NCBI GenBank assembly: GCA_003519585.1
Contig: DOWL01000155.1
Location: 25,978 to 43,790 of the forward strand
Length of the DNA stretch: 17,813 bases
Reading direction: 5' to 3'
From: Nocardioides sp.
GTDB taxonomy: Bacteria; Actinomycetota; Actinomycetes; Propionibacteriales; Nocardioidaceae
This document shows, in pieces, positions 1 through 8,642 of this stretch (positions are counted from its first letter, which is position 1; each line of letters begins with the position of its first letter). Below the pieces are notes generated by a model. That model ran no database searches. It was not told where the DNA came from and was given only the letters and a program-made list of their open reading frames with translations. A program made the position numbers and the translations under genes.

Positions 1-104
1 ATCGGCCCCGATGGCCGTGGCGACTGGCGCCGTAGCGAGCGCCAGCCAGCGAGCGTCGCCGCGGACTCGGGGCCGAGACTCGCCGGGGTGTTCAGCAAAG
101 GTAT
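1..104. other. Short gap with no recognisable gene
   Basis: This stretch lies downstream of the minus-strand acetyltransferase gene, whose stop codon is at 105-107. A short GC-rich self-complementary stretch (CTCGG-GG-CCGAG) occurs around 65-80, but the stem is only 5 bp with a 2-base loop and has no T-run, so I do not call it a terminator. No coding sequence with plausible composition is visible here. Confidence 0.4.
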
Positions 105-2810
105 TCAGCTCGGGATGGTGTCGCCGGGGAGGTCGGGCATCCGGCGTACGAACCAGTCCGAGCGCGGATCGGCGACCGGCTCGACCCGCGCGGAGGCGGT
201 CAGAACGCTGGCTCCCTGGGCGCCGGCCAGCACCAGCGACAGCTCGAGGGAGCGGACCTGCGGTAGGTCGTTCTGGAGTTGGGCCACTCGCTGGATGAGC
301 CGTTCGACCTCGTCGACGTCGACCACCTCGCTGCCGCGGTAGCCGAACAGCATCGGTGAGGAGCGGATCTCACGGACCATCGAGGCGGCGTCGTGCTGGT
401 AGAGCGGCGGGATGCGGTACGACACGTCGGCCAGCAGCTCGATCACCGGTCCGGAGATCCCGAACGAGACGACCGGCCCGAACAGCGGGTCCTCCAGGCT
501 GCGGATCGAGATCGGCACCCCCGGCGGGGCCAGCTTCTGCACGACGAACGACGCCGCCGCGGGATCGTCGATCACCGCGGCCAGATCGTCCCAGGCGTCG
601 CGCATCTCGCTGGGGCTGTCGATGCCGCGTACGACGTGCGCCTGGTCGGGCCGCTCGCGCAGATGGTCGGCGGTGGCCTTGAGGATGACGTTCCAGCCCA
701 GTTCGCGGCCGACCTTCTGCGCTTCCTTCAGCGTGGTCACCGGCCGAGCGGGCCACAGGTCGATGCCGTACGCCGCGAGCAGTTGCTGCAGGTCGTCGGC
801 ACCGAGATCGACACCGTCCGGAGACGCCGACAGCGCCCGCCCGATGATGCTTTGGGCTGCCGCGAGGTCGACGGACTCGGCGTCGGGTGGCCGTCCGTCG
901 GGGGTGCGCAGCCACACGGCGTACTCGACGACCCGGGCCAGAGCGCGTACCGCGGCTTCGACCGCGGGGTACGACGGCACCGAGCCGCGGCCGGCCGTCG
1001 AGCCCGCCACATCAGGGACGCGGAGTAGTTCGGGGATGCCCTCGGCTCCGAGGAACGTGGAGACCAACGGCTTGTCGGACTGCTCCCCCACGGCGGCCAG
1101 GACGTTGGCGATCTGCTCGCCGGCCACGTTGAGGGGCGGGATGTAGACCACGACAACCGCATCCACGTCGGGATCGTCGATCGCGTCGTCGAGCGCGTCC
1201 TCGAAGTCCTCCGGGGTCGGCTCGGCGCTCAACGCCACCTGCTTGTCGACCACGAGTCCGACCGCGGCCGCGGCATCGGCGGCGAGCAGCCCCAGCGCGT
1301 CGGAGTTGCCGACGATCGCAACCCGCCGGCCCCGTGGCAGAGGTTGGTGCGCGGCCAACTGGGCGACGTCGAACATGTCCTCGAGCGTGTCGACCTGAAT
1401 CACCCCGGCCTGCCGGAACATCGCATCCACCGCTTGCGGCGGCGCCGCGATCTTGCGAACGGCGTGGCCCATCGGGACGCCTTGCGTCGTACGCCCGGAG
1501 CGCACCGCGATGATCGGCTTGCGCAGGCTCACCCGGCGAGCGATCCGGGAGAACTTGCGAGGGTTACCGATCGACTCGAGGTACATCATCACGACCTCGG
1601 TCGACTCGTCCTCCTCCCAGTACTGCAGCAGGTCGTTGCCGGAGACATCCGCGCGGTTGCCCGCGCTCACGAACGTCGAGAGCCCCAGGCCCCGGTTGTT
1701 GACCTTCTCGAGGATCGCCGAGCCCAGTGCACCGGACTGACAGAAGAACCCGGCCCGACCCCGGGGCGGCATCACGCCCGACAGGCTGGCGTTGATGGAC
1801 ACGTCGGGATCGGTGTTGATGATGCCGAGCGCATTGGGGCCGATCAGCCGGACGCCGTACGAGCGCGAGAGCCCGACCAGCCGCCGCTGCCGCTGCCGGC
1901 CCTCCTCGCCGGTCTCCGCGAAGCCGGAGGAGATGACGACCAGCCCGTGCACGCCCTTGGCCGCACAGTCGAGCACGACGTCCTCGACCGACTCGGCCGG
2001 CACCGCGACGATCGCCACGTCGACGTCGTCCTGGATGTCGGTCACGCTGGTGTAGGTCGGCAGGCCGGAGACGGCCCGGGCGCTGGGGTTGACGGCGTAC
2101 ACGCGGCCGGTGAAGTCGCCGGTGACCAGGTTGCGGACCAGCGCCTGGCCGATGGTGTCCTGACGCCGGCTGGCGCCGATCACGGCGACCGACGCGGGGT
2201 TGAAGAACCGGTGGATCGACGCCGCCTCGGCCACGTGCTCGCGGCCCTGCATCATGCCGATCGCGGTGTCGGTAGGCTCGATCGAGAACTCCAACTGCAG
2301 CACGCCCTCGTCGTAGGCGCTGACGACGCGGTAGCCGGCGTCGCGGAAGGTCTGGATCATCCGCTGGTTGTCGGGCAGCACCTCGGCGACGAACCGCTCC
2401 ACCCCGCGCTCCCGACCCGCCTGGGCGAGATGCTCCAGCAGGATCTGGGCGATGCCCCGGCCCTGGTGCTGGTCCTCGACCAGGAACGCCACCTCGGCCT
2501 CGCCCGCCTTGACCACGTCGTAGCGCCCTACCGCGATCATCTGTCCCTGCAGGGTCAGCACGAACGCGACCCGCTGGTCGTGGTCGACCTGGGTGAACCT
2601 CGTGACGTCGCGGTCGGAGAGATAAGGCATGGGCGAGAAGAACCGGTAGTACTTCGACCGCTCGGAGACCCGCTCGTAGAACTGCACCAGCAGCTCGGCA
2701 TCCTCGGCCCGGATCGGCCGGATGTGCGCGGTCTTCCCGTCCCGCAGGATGACGTCGGCCTCCCAGTGGCGCGGCGGCTCGATGGTCGTCACCCCGTCCG
2801 TCCCGCTCAC
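105..2810 (-). CDS. Pat-like protein acetyltransferase: N-terminal GNAT domain fused to an acyl-CoA-synthetase (NDP-forming)-like module
   Basis: This 901-residue cytoplasmic protein probably acetylates lysines of metabolic enzymes such as acetyl-CoA synthetase, the known role of Pat proteins. Residues about 18-178 form a GNAT domain with the acetyl-CoA loop QHQGRG at 114-119. Residues about 200-330 are a CoA-binding Rossmann domain beginning FNPASVAVIGAS, followed by succinyl-CoA-ligase-like domains with CQSGALGSA near 357-365. The last 230 or so residues resemble an ATP-grasp domain (AAYGIDLWPA onward). GNAT first is the actinobacterial order; enterobacterial Pat has it last. The phospho-histidine motif of true ADP-forming synthetases (SHTG) is not seen in the equivalent stretch at 438-457, which fits an acyltransferase with a regulatory rather than catalytic ligase module. 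The GTG start is chosen because a -10-like TACGAT sits 6 bases upstream, suggesting leaderless translation. It is divergent from parC. Confidence 0.9.
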   Translation of the reverse strand: MSGTDGVTTIEPPRHWEADVILRDGKTAHIRPIRAEDAELLVQFYERVSERSKYYRFFSPMPYLSDRDVTRFTQVDHDQRVAFVLTLQGQMIAVGRYDVVKAGEAEVAFLVEDQHQGRGIAQILLEHLAQAGRERGVERFVAEVLPDNQRMIQTFRDAGYRVVSAYDEGVLQLEFSIEPTDTAIGMMQGREHVAEAASIHRFFNPASVAVIGASRRQDTIGQALVRNLVTGDFTGRVYAVNPSARAVSGLPTYTSVTDIQDDVDVAIVAVPAESVEDVVLDCAAKGVHGLVVISSGFAETGEEGRQRQRRLVGLSRSYGVRLIGPNALGIINTDPDVSINASLSGVMPPRGRAGFFCQSGALGSAILEKVNNRGLGLSTFVSAGNRADVSGNDLLQYWEEDESTEVVMMYLESIGNPRKFSRIARRVSLRKPIIAVRSGRTTQGVPMGHAVRKIAAPPQAVDAMFRQAGVIQVDTLEDMFDVAQLAAHQPLPRGRRVAIVGNSDALGLLAADAAAAVGLVVDKQVALSAEPTPEDFEDALDDAIDDPDVDAVVVVYIPPLNVAGEQIANVLAAVGEQSDKPLVSTFLGAEGIPELLRVPDVAGSTAGRGSVPSYPAVEAAVRALARVVEYAVWLRTPDGRPPDAESVDLAAAQSIIGRALSASPDGVDLGADDLQQLLAAYGIDLWPARPVTTLKEAQKVGRELGWNVILKATADHLRERPDQAHVVRGIDSPSEMRDAWDDLAAVIDDPAAASFVVQKLAPPGVPISIRSLEDPLFGPVVSFGISGPVIELLADVSYRIPPLYQHDAASMVREIRSSPMLFGYRGSEVVDVDEVERLIQRVAQLQNDLPQVRSLELSLVLAGAQGASVLTASARVEPVADPRSDWFVRRMPDLPGDTIPS

Positions 2811-2816
2811 GTGCCC

Positions 2817-2822
2817 ATCGTA
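2817..2822 (-). promoter_or_regulatory. Candidate -10 element of the acetyltransferase gene (leaderless)
   Basis: On the minus strand TACGAT fits the actinobacterial -10 pattern TAnnnT. It ends 6 bases before the GTG start at 2810, so transcription would start at the first base of the start codon. No convincing -35 is visible and no Shine-Dalgarno sequence precedes the start. Confidence 0.5.
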
Positions 2823-2907
2823 GGAGGCGGCGACTCTCCTGTGTTCGGCCTACACCGGCCCTGGGCACCCGCAGCCGTGACGTCATACGACACGTGCGTC
2901 CGAGCGT

Positions 2908-2943
2908 CCGGTTCGGATGACCTCCCGCGATCATCCGGACCGG
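2908..2943. repeat. Imperfect 13-bp inverted repeat between divergent pat-like gene and parC
   Basis: The left arm CCGGTTCGGATGA (2908-2920) and right arm TCATCCGGACCGG (2931-2943) pair with one mismatch, which is a G-U pair in RNA, around a 10-base spacer. A competing shorter pairing exists between CTCCCG (2922-2927) and CGGGAG (2941-2946). It lies in the 227-bp divergent intergenic region, so it could be an operator or a leader hairpin for parC. Its function is an inference; long GC-rich dyads also arise by chance in such genomes. Confidence 0.45.
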
Positions 2944-3037
2944 GAGTCGGAGTCGCCGGATTGCATGACGTCCCTTGGGCGACCATCTGCGGCGTGCCAC
3001 CGCCGCATCGCCAGGGCCCGCGGGAGAGGATGGCGCC

Positions 3038-5518
3038 ATGGCACGGCGTACGACGCAGGAACCCCCTGACGACTTCGAGGAGCACATCCTCGACACCGAC
3101 ATCCGGCAGGAGATGGAGTCGTCGTTCCTGGAGTACGCCTACTCGGTCATCTACTCCCGCGCGCTCCCCGACGCCCGCGACGGGCTCAAGCCGGTGCAGC
3201 GCCGGATCCTCTACACGATGAACGACATGCGGCTGTTCCCCGACCGCGGGCACGTCAAGAGCGCCCGCGTGGTCGGCGAGGTGATGGGCCGTCTGCACCC
3301 GCACGGTGACGGGGCCATCTACGACGCCCTCGTGCGGCTGGCCCAACCGTGGTCGATGCGGCTGCCGATGGTCGACGGGCACGGCAATTTTGGTAGTCCT
3401 GACGATTCTCCGGCAGCGATGCGATACACCGAATGCCGGATGGCCCCGCCGGCGGTGGCGATGACCGCCTCGATCGACGAGAACACCGTCGACTTCAAGC
3501 CCAACTACGACAGCCGCGAGCTCGAGCCGAGCGTGCTGCCGTCCGCGATCCCCAACCTCGTGGTCAACGGCACCACCGGCATCGCGGTGGGCATGGCCAC
3601 CAACATGGCGCCCCACAACCTGGTCGAGGTGGTCCAGGCGCTACGACACCTGATCAACCACCCCGCCACCGATATCGACGGGCTGATGCGGTTCGTGCCC
3701 GGGCCGGACCTCCCCACCGGCGGCAAGATCATCGGCCTCGACGGCATCCGCGACGCCTACGAGAGCGGCCGGGGCAGCTTCCGCATGCGCGCGACGGCGC
3801 GGGTCGAGACCATGGGCCGGCGCAAGGGCATCGTCGTGACCGAGATGCCGTACGCCGTGGGGCTGGAGAAGGTCGTCGAGCGGATCAAGGTCCTCGTCCA
3901 GGGCAAGAAGCTCCAGGGCATCTCCGACGTCAAGGACCTCACCGACATGGCCAACGGCACTCGCCTGGTCATCGAGATCAAGAACGGCTTCGTTCCTGAA
4001 GCGATCCTCGAGCAGCTCTACAAGCTCACTCCGATGGAGGAGTCCTTCGGCATCAACAACGTCTGCCTGGTCGACGGCCAGCCCCGCACCCTGGGTCTCA
4101 AGGAGCTGCTCGAGGTCTTCCTCGGGCACCGCTACGACGTCGTACGCCGCCGCTCGACCTACCGGCGCGACAAGAAGGCCGAGCGGCTTCACCTGGTCGA
4201 CGGGCTACTCATCGCGCTGCTCGACATCGACGAGGTCATCCAGGTGATCCGCGGCAGCGACGACAGCGGCGCCGCCCGAGAGCGGCTCATCTCAGTCTTC
4301 GACCTCTCCGAGGCGCAGGCGACCTACATCCTCGACATGCAGCTGCGTCGGTTGACCAGGTTCAGCCGGATCGAGCTCGAGAAGGAGCAGGAGACCCTGC
4401 GTCGCGAGATCGAGGAGCTGGAGGCGATCCTGGCCGACGAAGCGCTGCTCAAGAAGGTCGTCTCCGACGAGCTGGCCGAGGTGGCCAAGACCTACGGCAC
4501 TCCGCGCCGCACCGTGCTGCTCGAGTCGGCGGGCACCACGGTCACCGCCGCTGCCGCGCCGCTCGAGGTGGCCGACGACCCGTGCTTCGCCTTCCTCTCT
4601 TCCAGCGGCCTGCTCGCCCGTACGTCGAGCGCGGAGCCGGTCGGCGTCGGCGAGGCCCGCGCCAACCACGACGTCGTCGTCTCCGCGGTGCCCACCACCG
4701 CTCGCGGCGAGGTCGGCCTGGTCACCTCGCGCGGGCGGCTGGTCAAACTGTCGGTGCTCGACCTGCCCGCGCTGCCGGCGTCGGCCAACGACCCCAACCT
4801 CCAGGGCGGCTACCCGCTCAGTGAGCTGGTCCAGCTCGAGGCCGGTGAACGCGCGCTCGCCCTCAGCCGGCTCGCCACCGACGGACCCGGCCTGGCGCTC
4901 GGCACCCGCAGCGGCACGGTCAAGCGGGTCAATCCCGAGGTGCTGGGCAAGGACGAGTGGGAGGTCATCCGGCTCGACGACGGCGACGAAGTCGTCGGAG
5001 CCACCGAGCTGGCCACCGGCCACGAGACGCTCTGCTTCATCACCAGCGACGCCCAGTTGCTGCACTTCGGCGCCGACTCGGTCCGACCCCAGGGTCGCTC
5101 CGGCGGCGGCATCGCCGGCATCCGGGTGGCAACCGGCGAACGCGTGGTGTGGTTCGGCGCGCTCGCAGGCGACGACAACGTCGTCGTCACCGCGTCCGGA
5201 TCCTCCACGGCCCTTCCGGGCACCGAGCCGGGCGCACTCAAGGTGACGCCGTTCGGCGAATACCCCGCCAAGGGCCGCGCCACCGGCGGAGTCCGTTGTC
5301 ACAGGTTCCTCAAGGGCGAGGACACCCTGGTCACCGCCTGGGCGGGTGACGCCCCGGCACGGGCCGCAGCCGCCAGCGGCGCCCCCGTCGACCTCCCGCC
5401 AGCGACCGGCAAACGTGACGGATCCGGTGCACCGGCCAGCCAGCCGATCGCCGCCGTCGCGGGTCCGGTGGGCCTCCGCCTCGCCCGGTTCTCGGACGGG
5501 GCCGGTGTGCAAGGCTGA
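3038..5518 (+). CDS. parC: DNA topoisomerase IV subunit A (ParC; GyrA-family type II topoisomerase)
   Basis: This 826-residue DNA breakage-reunion subunit works with a ParE partner, not in this window, to decatenate chromosomes. The fold starts with a winged-helix region ([14 protein letters not shown] at 49-62), the quinolone-determining region [10 protein letters not shown] at 87-96 and the catalytic tyrosine Y130 in [10 protein letters not shown] coiled-coil tower near residues 440-490 and a beta-pinwheel C-terminal domain follow. I favour ParC over GyrA because no GyrA box (QRRGGKG) is visible in the first pinwheel blade, only a degenerate RPQGRSGGG, and because the second topoisomerase of actinobacteria carries Gly where GyrA usually has Ser or Ala. 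The ATG at 3038 is chosen because GGGAGAGGA lies 7 bases upstream; extension to an upstream ATG at 2975 would remove the leader. The tail is Ala/Pro-rich. The codons for residues 117-124 are unusually AT-rich. Confidence 0.9.
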   Translation: MARRTTQEPPDDFEEHILDTDIRQEMESSFLEYAYSVIYSRALPDARDGLKPVQRRILYTMNDMRLFPDRGHVKSARVVGEVMGRLHPHGDGAIYDALVRLAQPWSMRLPMVDGHGNFGSPDDSPAAMRYTECRMAPPAVAMTASIDENTVDFKPNYDSRELEPSVLPSAIPNLVVNGTTGIAVGMATNMAPHNLVEVVQALRHLINHPATDIDGLMRFVPGPDLPTGGKIIGLDGIRDAYESGRGSFRMRATARVETMGRRKGIVVTEMPYAVGLEKVVERIKVLVQGKKLQGISDVKDLTDMANGTRLVIEIKNGFVPEAILEQLYKLTPMEESFGINNVCLVDGQPRTLGLKELLEVFLGHRYDVVRRRSTYRRDKKAERLHLVDGLLIALLDIDEVIQVIRGSDDSGAARERLISVFDLSEAQATYILDMQLRRLTRFSRIELEKEQETLRREIEELEAILADEALLKKVVSDELAEVAKTYGTPRRTVLLESAGTTVTAAAAPLEVADDPCFAFLSSSGLLARTSSAEPVGVGEARANHDVVVSAVPTTARGEVGLVTSRGRLVKLSVLDLPALPASANDPNLQGGYPLSELVQLEAGERALALSRLATDGPGLALGTRSGTVKRVNPEVLGKDEWEVIRLDDGDEVVGATELATGHETLCFITSDAQLLHFGADSVRPQGRSGGGIAGIRVATGERVVWFGALAGDDNVVVTASGSSTALPGTEPGALKVTPFGEYPAKGRATGGVRCHRFLKGEDTLVTAWAGDAPARAAAASGAPVDLPPATGKRDGSGAPASQPIAAVAGPVGLRLARFSDGAGVQG

Positions 5519-5522
5519 TCTC

Positions 5523-6251
5523 GTGATCGAGCCCTCCCTCCGGCGCCTCAGGCTACTGACCGCCACGCTCGCATTCGGACTCGCGCTGGGTGGCCTGTCC
5601 GCGTGCAGCGACGACGACCAAGGCGGCGGGGACGACGGCGCGACCCCCGAGGAGGTGCTCGCCGCGGCGAAGAAGACCCTCGACGAGACCAGCGGCGTCA
5701 ACGTCACCCTCGCGACCGACAGCGTGCCCAGCAGCGTCAACGGCATCAGCTCCGCCGAGGGCACCGGCGTGCATCCCTCCGCGTTCGAGGGCACGTTCAA
5801 GCTGAGCGTCAGCGGCCTGCCGGCCGACGCCGACGTGATCGCCGTCGACGGCGTCACCTACGCGAAGAACTCCCTGCTGCTCCCCGACTGGACCGAGATC
5901 GACCCGAGCACGTACGGCGCACCCGACCCGGCCCAGCTGATGAACCCCGACGACGGCTTCTCCGGACTGCTGTCTGCCGCCACCGACGTCGAGAAGGGCG
6001 ACACTGTGCGCGGTGGCGCCGACAACAAGGAGATCCTCACGGAGTACACCGGGACGATCTCCAGCGACGCCGTCGCCGCGCTGGTGCCGACCGCCGAGGG
6101 CGACTTCGACTTCACCTACACCATCAGCGACGACGACGAACTCCGCGAGGCAGTGCTGAAGGGCGCCTTCTACGGCGAGGACGCGGGTGACCTCACCTAC
6201 ACCCTGACCCTCGACGACTACGGCACCGAGAAGGAGATCACCGCGCCGTGA
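5523..6251 (+). CDS. lprG: LprG-like lipoprotein (LppX_LprAFG family)
   Basis: This 242-residue lipoprotein has an Arg-containing n-region, a hydrophobic core and the lipobox LSAC, with the lipidated cysteine at position 28. An Asp/Gly-rich linker and one LppX/LprAFG domain follow (AAKKTLDETSGVNVTL, then SAFEGTFKLSVSGLPADADVIAVDG, then DPAQLMNPDDGFSGLL). In mycobacteria this family holds triacylated lipids in a hydrophobic pocket and delivers them to the outer envelope. The start is GTG, 4 bases after the parC stop; a -10-like AAGGCT at 5511-5516 lies 6 bases upstream, so a leaderless transcript within the parC end is possible. Its stop overlaps the GTG of the next gene (GTGA), giving translational coupling with the MFS transporter, exactly the lprG-Rv1410c pairing. 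A longer reading frame upstream, from 5346, is inside parC and is rejected. Confidence 0.85.
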   Translation: MIEPSLRRLRLLTATLAFGLALGGLSACSDDDQGGGDDGATPEEVLAAAKKTLDETSGVNVTLATDSVPSSVNGISSAEGTGVHPSAFEGTFKLSVSGLPADADVIAVDGVTYAKNSLLLPDWTEIDPSTYGAPDPAQLMNPDDGFSGLLSAATDVEKGDTVRGGADNKEILTEYTGTISSDAVAALVPTAEGDFDFTYTISDDDELREAVLKGAFYGEDAGDLTYTLTLDDYGTEKEITAP

Positions 6252-8032
6252 GCGCTGGAGCGGCGCCGCGCACTCCTCGGTCGCCGCGGCTGCTGCTCAC
6301 CCTGGCCGCGGTGGCGGTGGCCTTCGCCGCGGCGGACACCTACGTCGTCGTACTCGCGCTGCCCGAGATGATGGGCAGCGCCGGGATCCCCATCGACCAG
6401 CTCCAAAGAGCCGCGCCCATCGTCTCCGGCTTCCTGCTCGGGTACGTCGCCATGCTGCCGCTCATCGGCAGGATCGCCGACCTGCGTGGCCGGCTGCCGG
6501 TCCTCGTCGCCGCCCTGGTCGTCTTCGCGGTCGGTTCACTGGTCACCGCCCTGGCCTACGACCTCTCCAGCATGGTGGTCGGCCGGTTCCTCCAGGGCGT
6601 GGGCGGCGGCGGGCTGGTCCCCGCGACGCTGGCCCTGGTCGCCGATCTCTACCCCGCCCAGCGACGCGGCGTACCGCTCGGCATCGTCTCGGCCGTCCAG
6701 GAGCTCGGCTCGGTCCTCGGGCCTCTGTTCGGCGCGGTGGTCCTCGCCGTCGCGGACTGGCCGGCGATCTTCGCGATCAACCTCGCAGTCGCCCTCGTCC
6801 TGGCCGCCGCGATCCGGGCGACCGGGGGTTTCGAGACGCTCGCGCCTGACCCGCAACCCCCACAGCGACGGCACCTGCCCGACCCGATCGGCCTGCTCCT
6901 CCTCGTCATCGCCCTGATCTGCGGCGGGCTGGTCTTCATCCGCCCCGCTCCGGTCGTCCGGGACCTGACCTGGGGCCAGTACTTCATCCCGGTCGCCGGC
7001 GACGGCCGCTGGCTGACTCCGGTGGGCCTGATCGCGATCGCGGCGTTCGTGCTCCTCGTGGTGCGGTGCGCGACCGCCCGCAGGCCGCTCGTCGACCTGC
7101 GGGCGTGGGGCCGCAGCGCCCGGGAGGCGGACCTGACCGGCGCGCTCCTGCTGGCCGTCGCGCTCGGCGGGGTGATCCTCGCGTTCGCGACCGCCGATCC
7201 GTCGGTCCAGGTCTTCTCCGACCAGGGGGTGTGGTACCTCATCGGCGCGGCGATCGCAGCGGCGGCGTTCGTGCTCCATCTACGGCGGGCCGACGCACCG
7301 CTGCTCCCCCACGGCGCGCTGCGGAGCCGACCCGCGTGGGGTGCCGTGGTCGTCAGCTTCTTCGTCGGTGCGGCCCTGATCGCGGCGCTGATCGACATCC
7401 CGATCTTCGCCCGCACCACCGTCTACCGGACCTCCCAGTTGATGGCGGCGCTGGTGCTGCTCCGGTTCCTGGTCGCGCTGCCGATCGGTGCGATCGTCGG
7501 CGGCTACCTGATCCGCACCAGGAGCGCCGGCCTGGTCACGGCGGTCGGCATGGGACTGTCAGCAGGGGGCTTCGCCTTCATGTCGCGCTGGGACGTCGAC
7601 ACGCTCCATCACCCGTCGTCGACGCTCCCCCTGGTCATCTGCGGCTTCGGCTTCGGACTTGCCCTGGCGCCGGTCAACGCCGCGGTCCTGGCCAGCACCG
7701 ACCCCGACGTACACGGCGTCACCACAGCAATGGTGGTGGTGTCTCGGATGGTGGGGATGCTCGTCGGGATCTCCGCACTCACCACGATCGGCCTGCGCCG
7801 CTACTACGCCGAGCAGGATGCCCTCCAGACCGTGACCCAGGTCTGCGGCGAACCCAAGATGTGTGCCGCCTACCGGGACCTCCAGAAGGCGGCCGGCGTC
7901 GCCCAGGAGCAGACCGTCTTCATGGGCGCCGTGGTGTGCGCCGTCGCGGCGGGAGTGCTGGCCCTCATCCTCTTCCGCGGCGTGGCGACCCGCTCCGTCG
8001 ACGCGGCCGACGCCCTCCGGTCCGTGGGCTGA
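6248..8032 (+). CDS. MFS transporter of the P55 (Rv1410c) type, probable lipid exporter partner of LprG
   Basis: This 594-residue polytopic inner-membrane protein is a major facilitator of the 14-TM (DHA2-like) size class. Motif A is GRIADLRGR at 74-82, an acidic residue (D30) sits in TM1 in the motif D1 position, and the motif C-like GSVLGPLFGA is at 154-163. A long extracytoplasmic segment before TM14 holds two cysteines (C533 and C539), which could form a disulfide. In mycobacteria the homologous transporter and LprG move triacylglycerides from the inner membrane outward and affect drug tolerance; that role here is inferred from the coupled gene pair. The GTG start shares bases with the lipoprotein stop. 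It could also be annotated as a generic drug efflux MFS, but the operon argues for P55. Confidence 0.85.
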   Translation: MSAGAAPRTPRSPRLLLTLAAVAVAFAAADTYVVVLALPEMMGSAGIPIDQLQRAAPIVSGFLLGYVAMLPLIGRIADLRGRLPVLVAALVVFAVGSLVTALAYDLSSMVVGRFLQGVGGGGLVPATLALVADLYPAQRRGVPLGIVSAVQELGSVLGPLFGAVVLAVADWPAIFAINLAVALVLAAAIRATGGFETLAPDPQPPQRRHLPDPIGLLLLVIALICGGLVFIRPAPVVRDLTWGQYFIPVAGDGRWLTPVGLIAIAAFVLLVVRCATARRPLVDLRAWGRSAREADLTGALLLAVALGGVILAFATADPSVQVFSDQGVWYLIGAAIAAAAFVLHLRRADAPLLPHGALRSRPAWGAVVVSFFVGAALIAALIDIPIFARTTVYRTSQLMAALVLLRFLVALPIGAIVGGYLIRTRSAGLVTAVGMGLSAGGFAFMSRWDVDTLHHPSSTLPLVICGFGFGLALAPVNAAVLASTDPDVHGVTTAMVVVSRMVGMLVGISALTTIGLRRYYAEQDALQTVTQVCGEPKMCAAYRDLQKAAGVAQEQTVFMGAVVCAVAAGVLALILFRGVATRSVDAADALRSVG

Positions 8033-8057
8033 GTCGGGCGAGCCGGCCCACACGCGC

Positions 8058-8063
8058 TAGCGT
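8058..8063 (+). promoter_or_regulatory. Candidate -10 element of the carbonic anhydrase gene (leaderless)
   Basis: TAGCGT fits TAnnnT and ends 8 bases before the GTG start at 8072. No Shine-Dalgarno sequence is present, so a leaderless transcript is the simplest reading. No clear -35 is seen. Confidence 0.4.
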
Positions 8064-8071
8064 TCCCGGAC

Positions 8072-8578
8072 GTGAGCCGAGAATCTGGGCAGTTCGATGA
8101 CCTGCTGGCCGCCAACCGCGAGTACGCCGCGCACTTCGACATGGCCGGGTTCGACGGCGTGGCGCACGCCGGGGTCGCCATCGTCACCTGCATGGACTCG
8201 CGGATCGCCCCACTGGCGATGCTCGGCCTGAAGCCCGGCGACGCCAAGATCTTCCGCAACCCCGGCGGCCGGGTCACCGAGGCAGCACTCGAGGCACTCG
8301 TGCTGGGCGTGCACCTGCTCAACGTCGACCGCGTCCTGGTGATCCCCCACACCCGGTGTGCCATGTCGGCGCGCTCCGAGCGCGAACTGCGCCACCAGAT
8401 CACCGAATCGGCCGGAGTCTCCGCCGACTGGCAGATGTTCAGCGTCGTCACCGACCAGATTGCCGCCCTCGACGACGACATCCACGCGGTCCGGAGCCAC
8501 CCACTGATCCCCGACACGGTCCGGGTCGGTGGGTTCATGTACGACGTCGACACGGGGCTGCTCGAACAGAAGTTCTGA
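8072..8578 (+). CDS. Beta-class carbonic anhydrase
   Basis: This 168-residue cytoplasmic zinc enzyme interconverts carbon dioxide and bicarbonate. The zinc ligands are visible as C40 in CMDSR (40-44, with the D42-R44 dyad), H93 and C96 in HTRC. The second motif is followed by AM rather than the usual G after the Cys (HTRCAM against HTDCG or HTGCG). The length matches the short actinobacterial group related to M. tuberculosis Rv1284. The GTG start gives the usual N-terminal helix (FDDLLAANREYAAHF). It is separated by 39 bp from the MFS gene and by 64 bp from the LuxR gene, with a hairpin in the latter gap, so it may be its own transcription unit. Confidence 0.88.
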   Translation: MSRESGQFDDLLAANREYAAHFDMAGFDGVAHAGVAIVTCMDSRIAPLAMLGLKPGDAKIFRNPGGRVTEAALEALVLGVHLLNVDRVLVIPHTRCAMSARSERELRHQITESAGVSADWQMFSVVTDQIAALDDDIHAVRSHPLIPDTVRVGGFMYDVDTGLLEQKF

Positions 8579-8590
8579 GTTCTGACGGGC

Positions 8591-8606
8591 TGGCCCAGAC
8601 GGGCCA
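8591..8606 (+). terminator. Possible hairpin terminator after carbonic anhydrase
   Basis: TGGCCC and GGGCCA form a 6-bp perfect stem around the tetraloop AGAC, 12 bases after the stop codon. There is no T-run, which is common for actinobacterial hairpin terminators but makes the call uncertain. Confidence 0.35.
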
Positions 8607-8630
8607 TGTCCCGGCCGCCTGCACCGCGCG

Positions 8631-8636
8631 CAGAAT
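8631..8636 (+). promoter_or_regulatory. Candidate -10 element of the LuxR regulator gene (leaderless)
   Basis: CAGAAT is one mismatch from TAnnnT and ends 6 bases before the GTG start at 8643, the same spacing as upstream of the acetyltransferase and lipoprotein genes. No Shine-Dalgarno sequence is present. Confidence 0.35.
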
Positions 8637-8642
8637 CGACGA

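Noticed and set aside
62..85. Possible terminator hairpin after the acetyltransferase gene
   Set aside because: Stem of only 5 bp with a 2-base loop, or a longer stem with a mismatch, and no T-run.
1344..3221. Long plus-strand open frame opposite the acetyltransferase gene
   Set aside because: Its translation is His/Arg/Asp/Leu-rich without domain features, as expected for an antisense shadow of a GC-rich gene.
5346..5522. N-terminal extension of the lipoprotein into parC
   Set aside because: The extension would put about 59 polar residues before the signal peptide and lie inside parC; the GTG at 5523 gives a normal lipoprotein signal.
4292..5857. Long minus-strand open frame opposite parC and the lipoprotein gene
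   Set aside because: It spans two well-supported plus-strand genes and shows no recognisable motif.
7066..8100. Plus-strand open frame overlapping the MFS gene
   Set aside because: Arg/Pro/Gly-rich shadow in another frame; the MFS frame carries motif A and TM segments.
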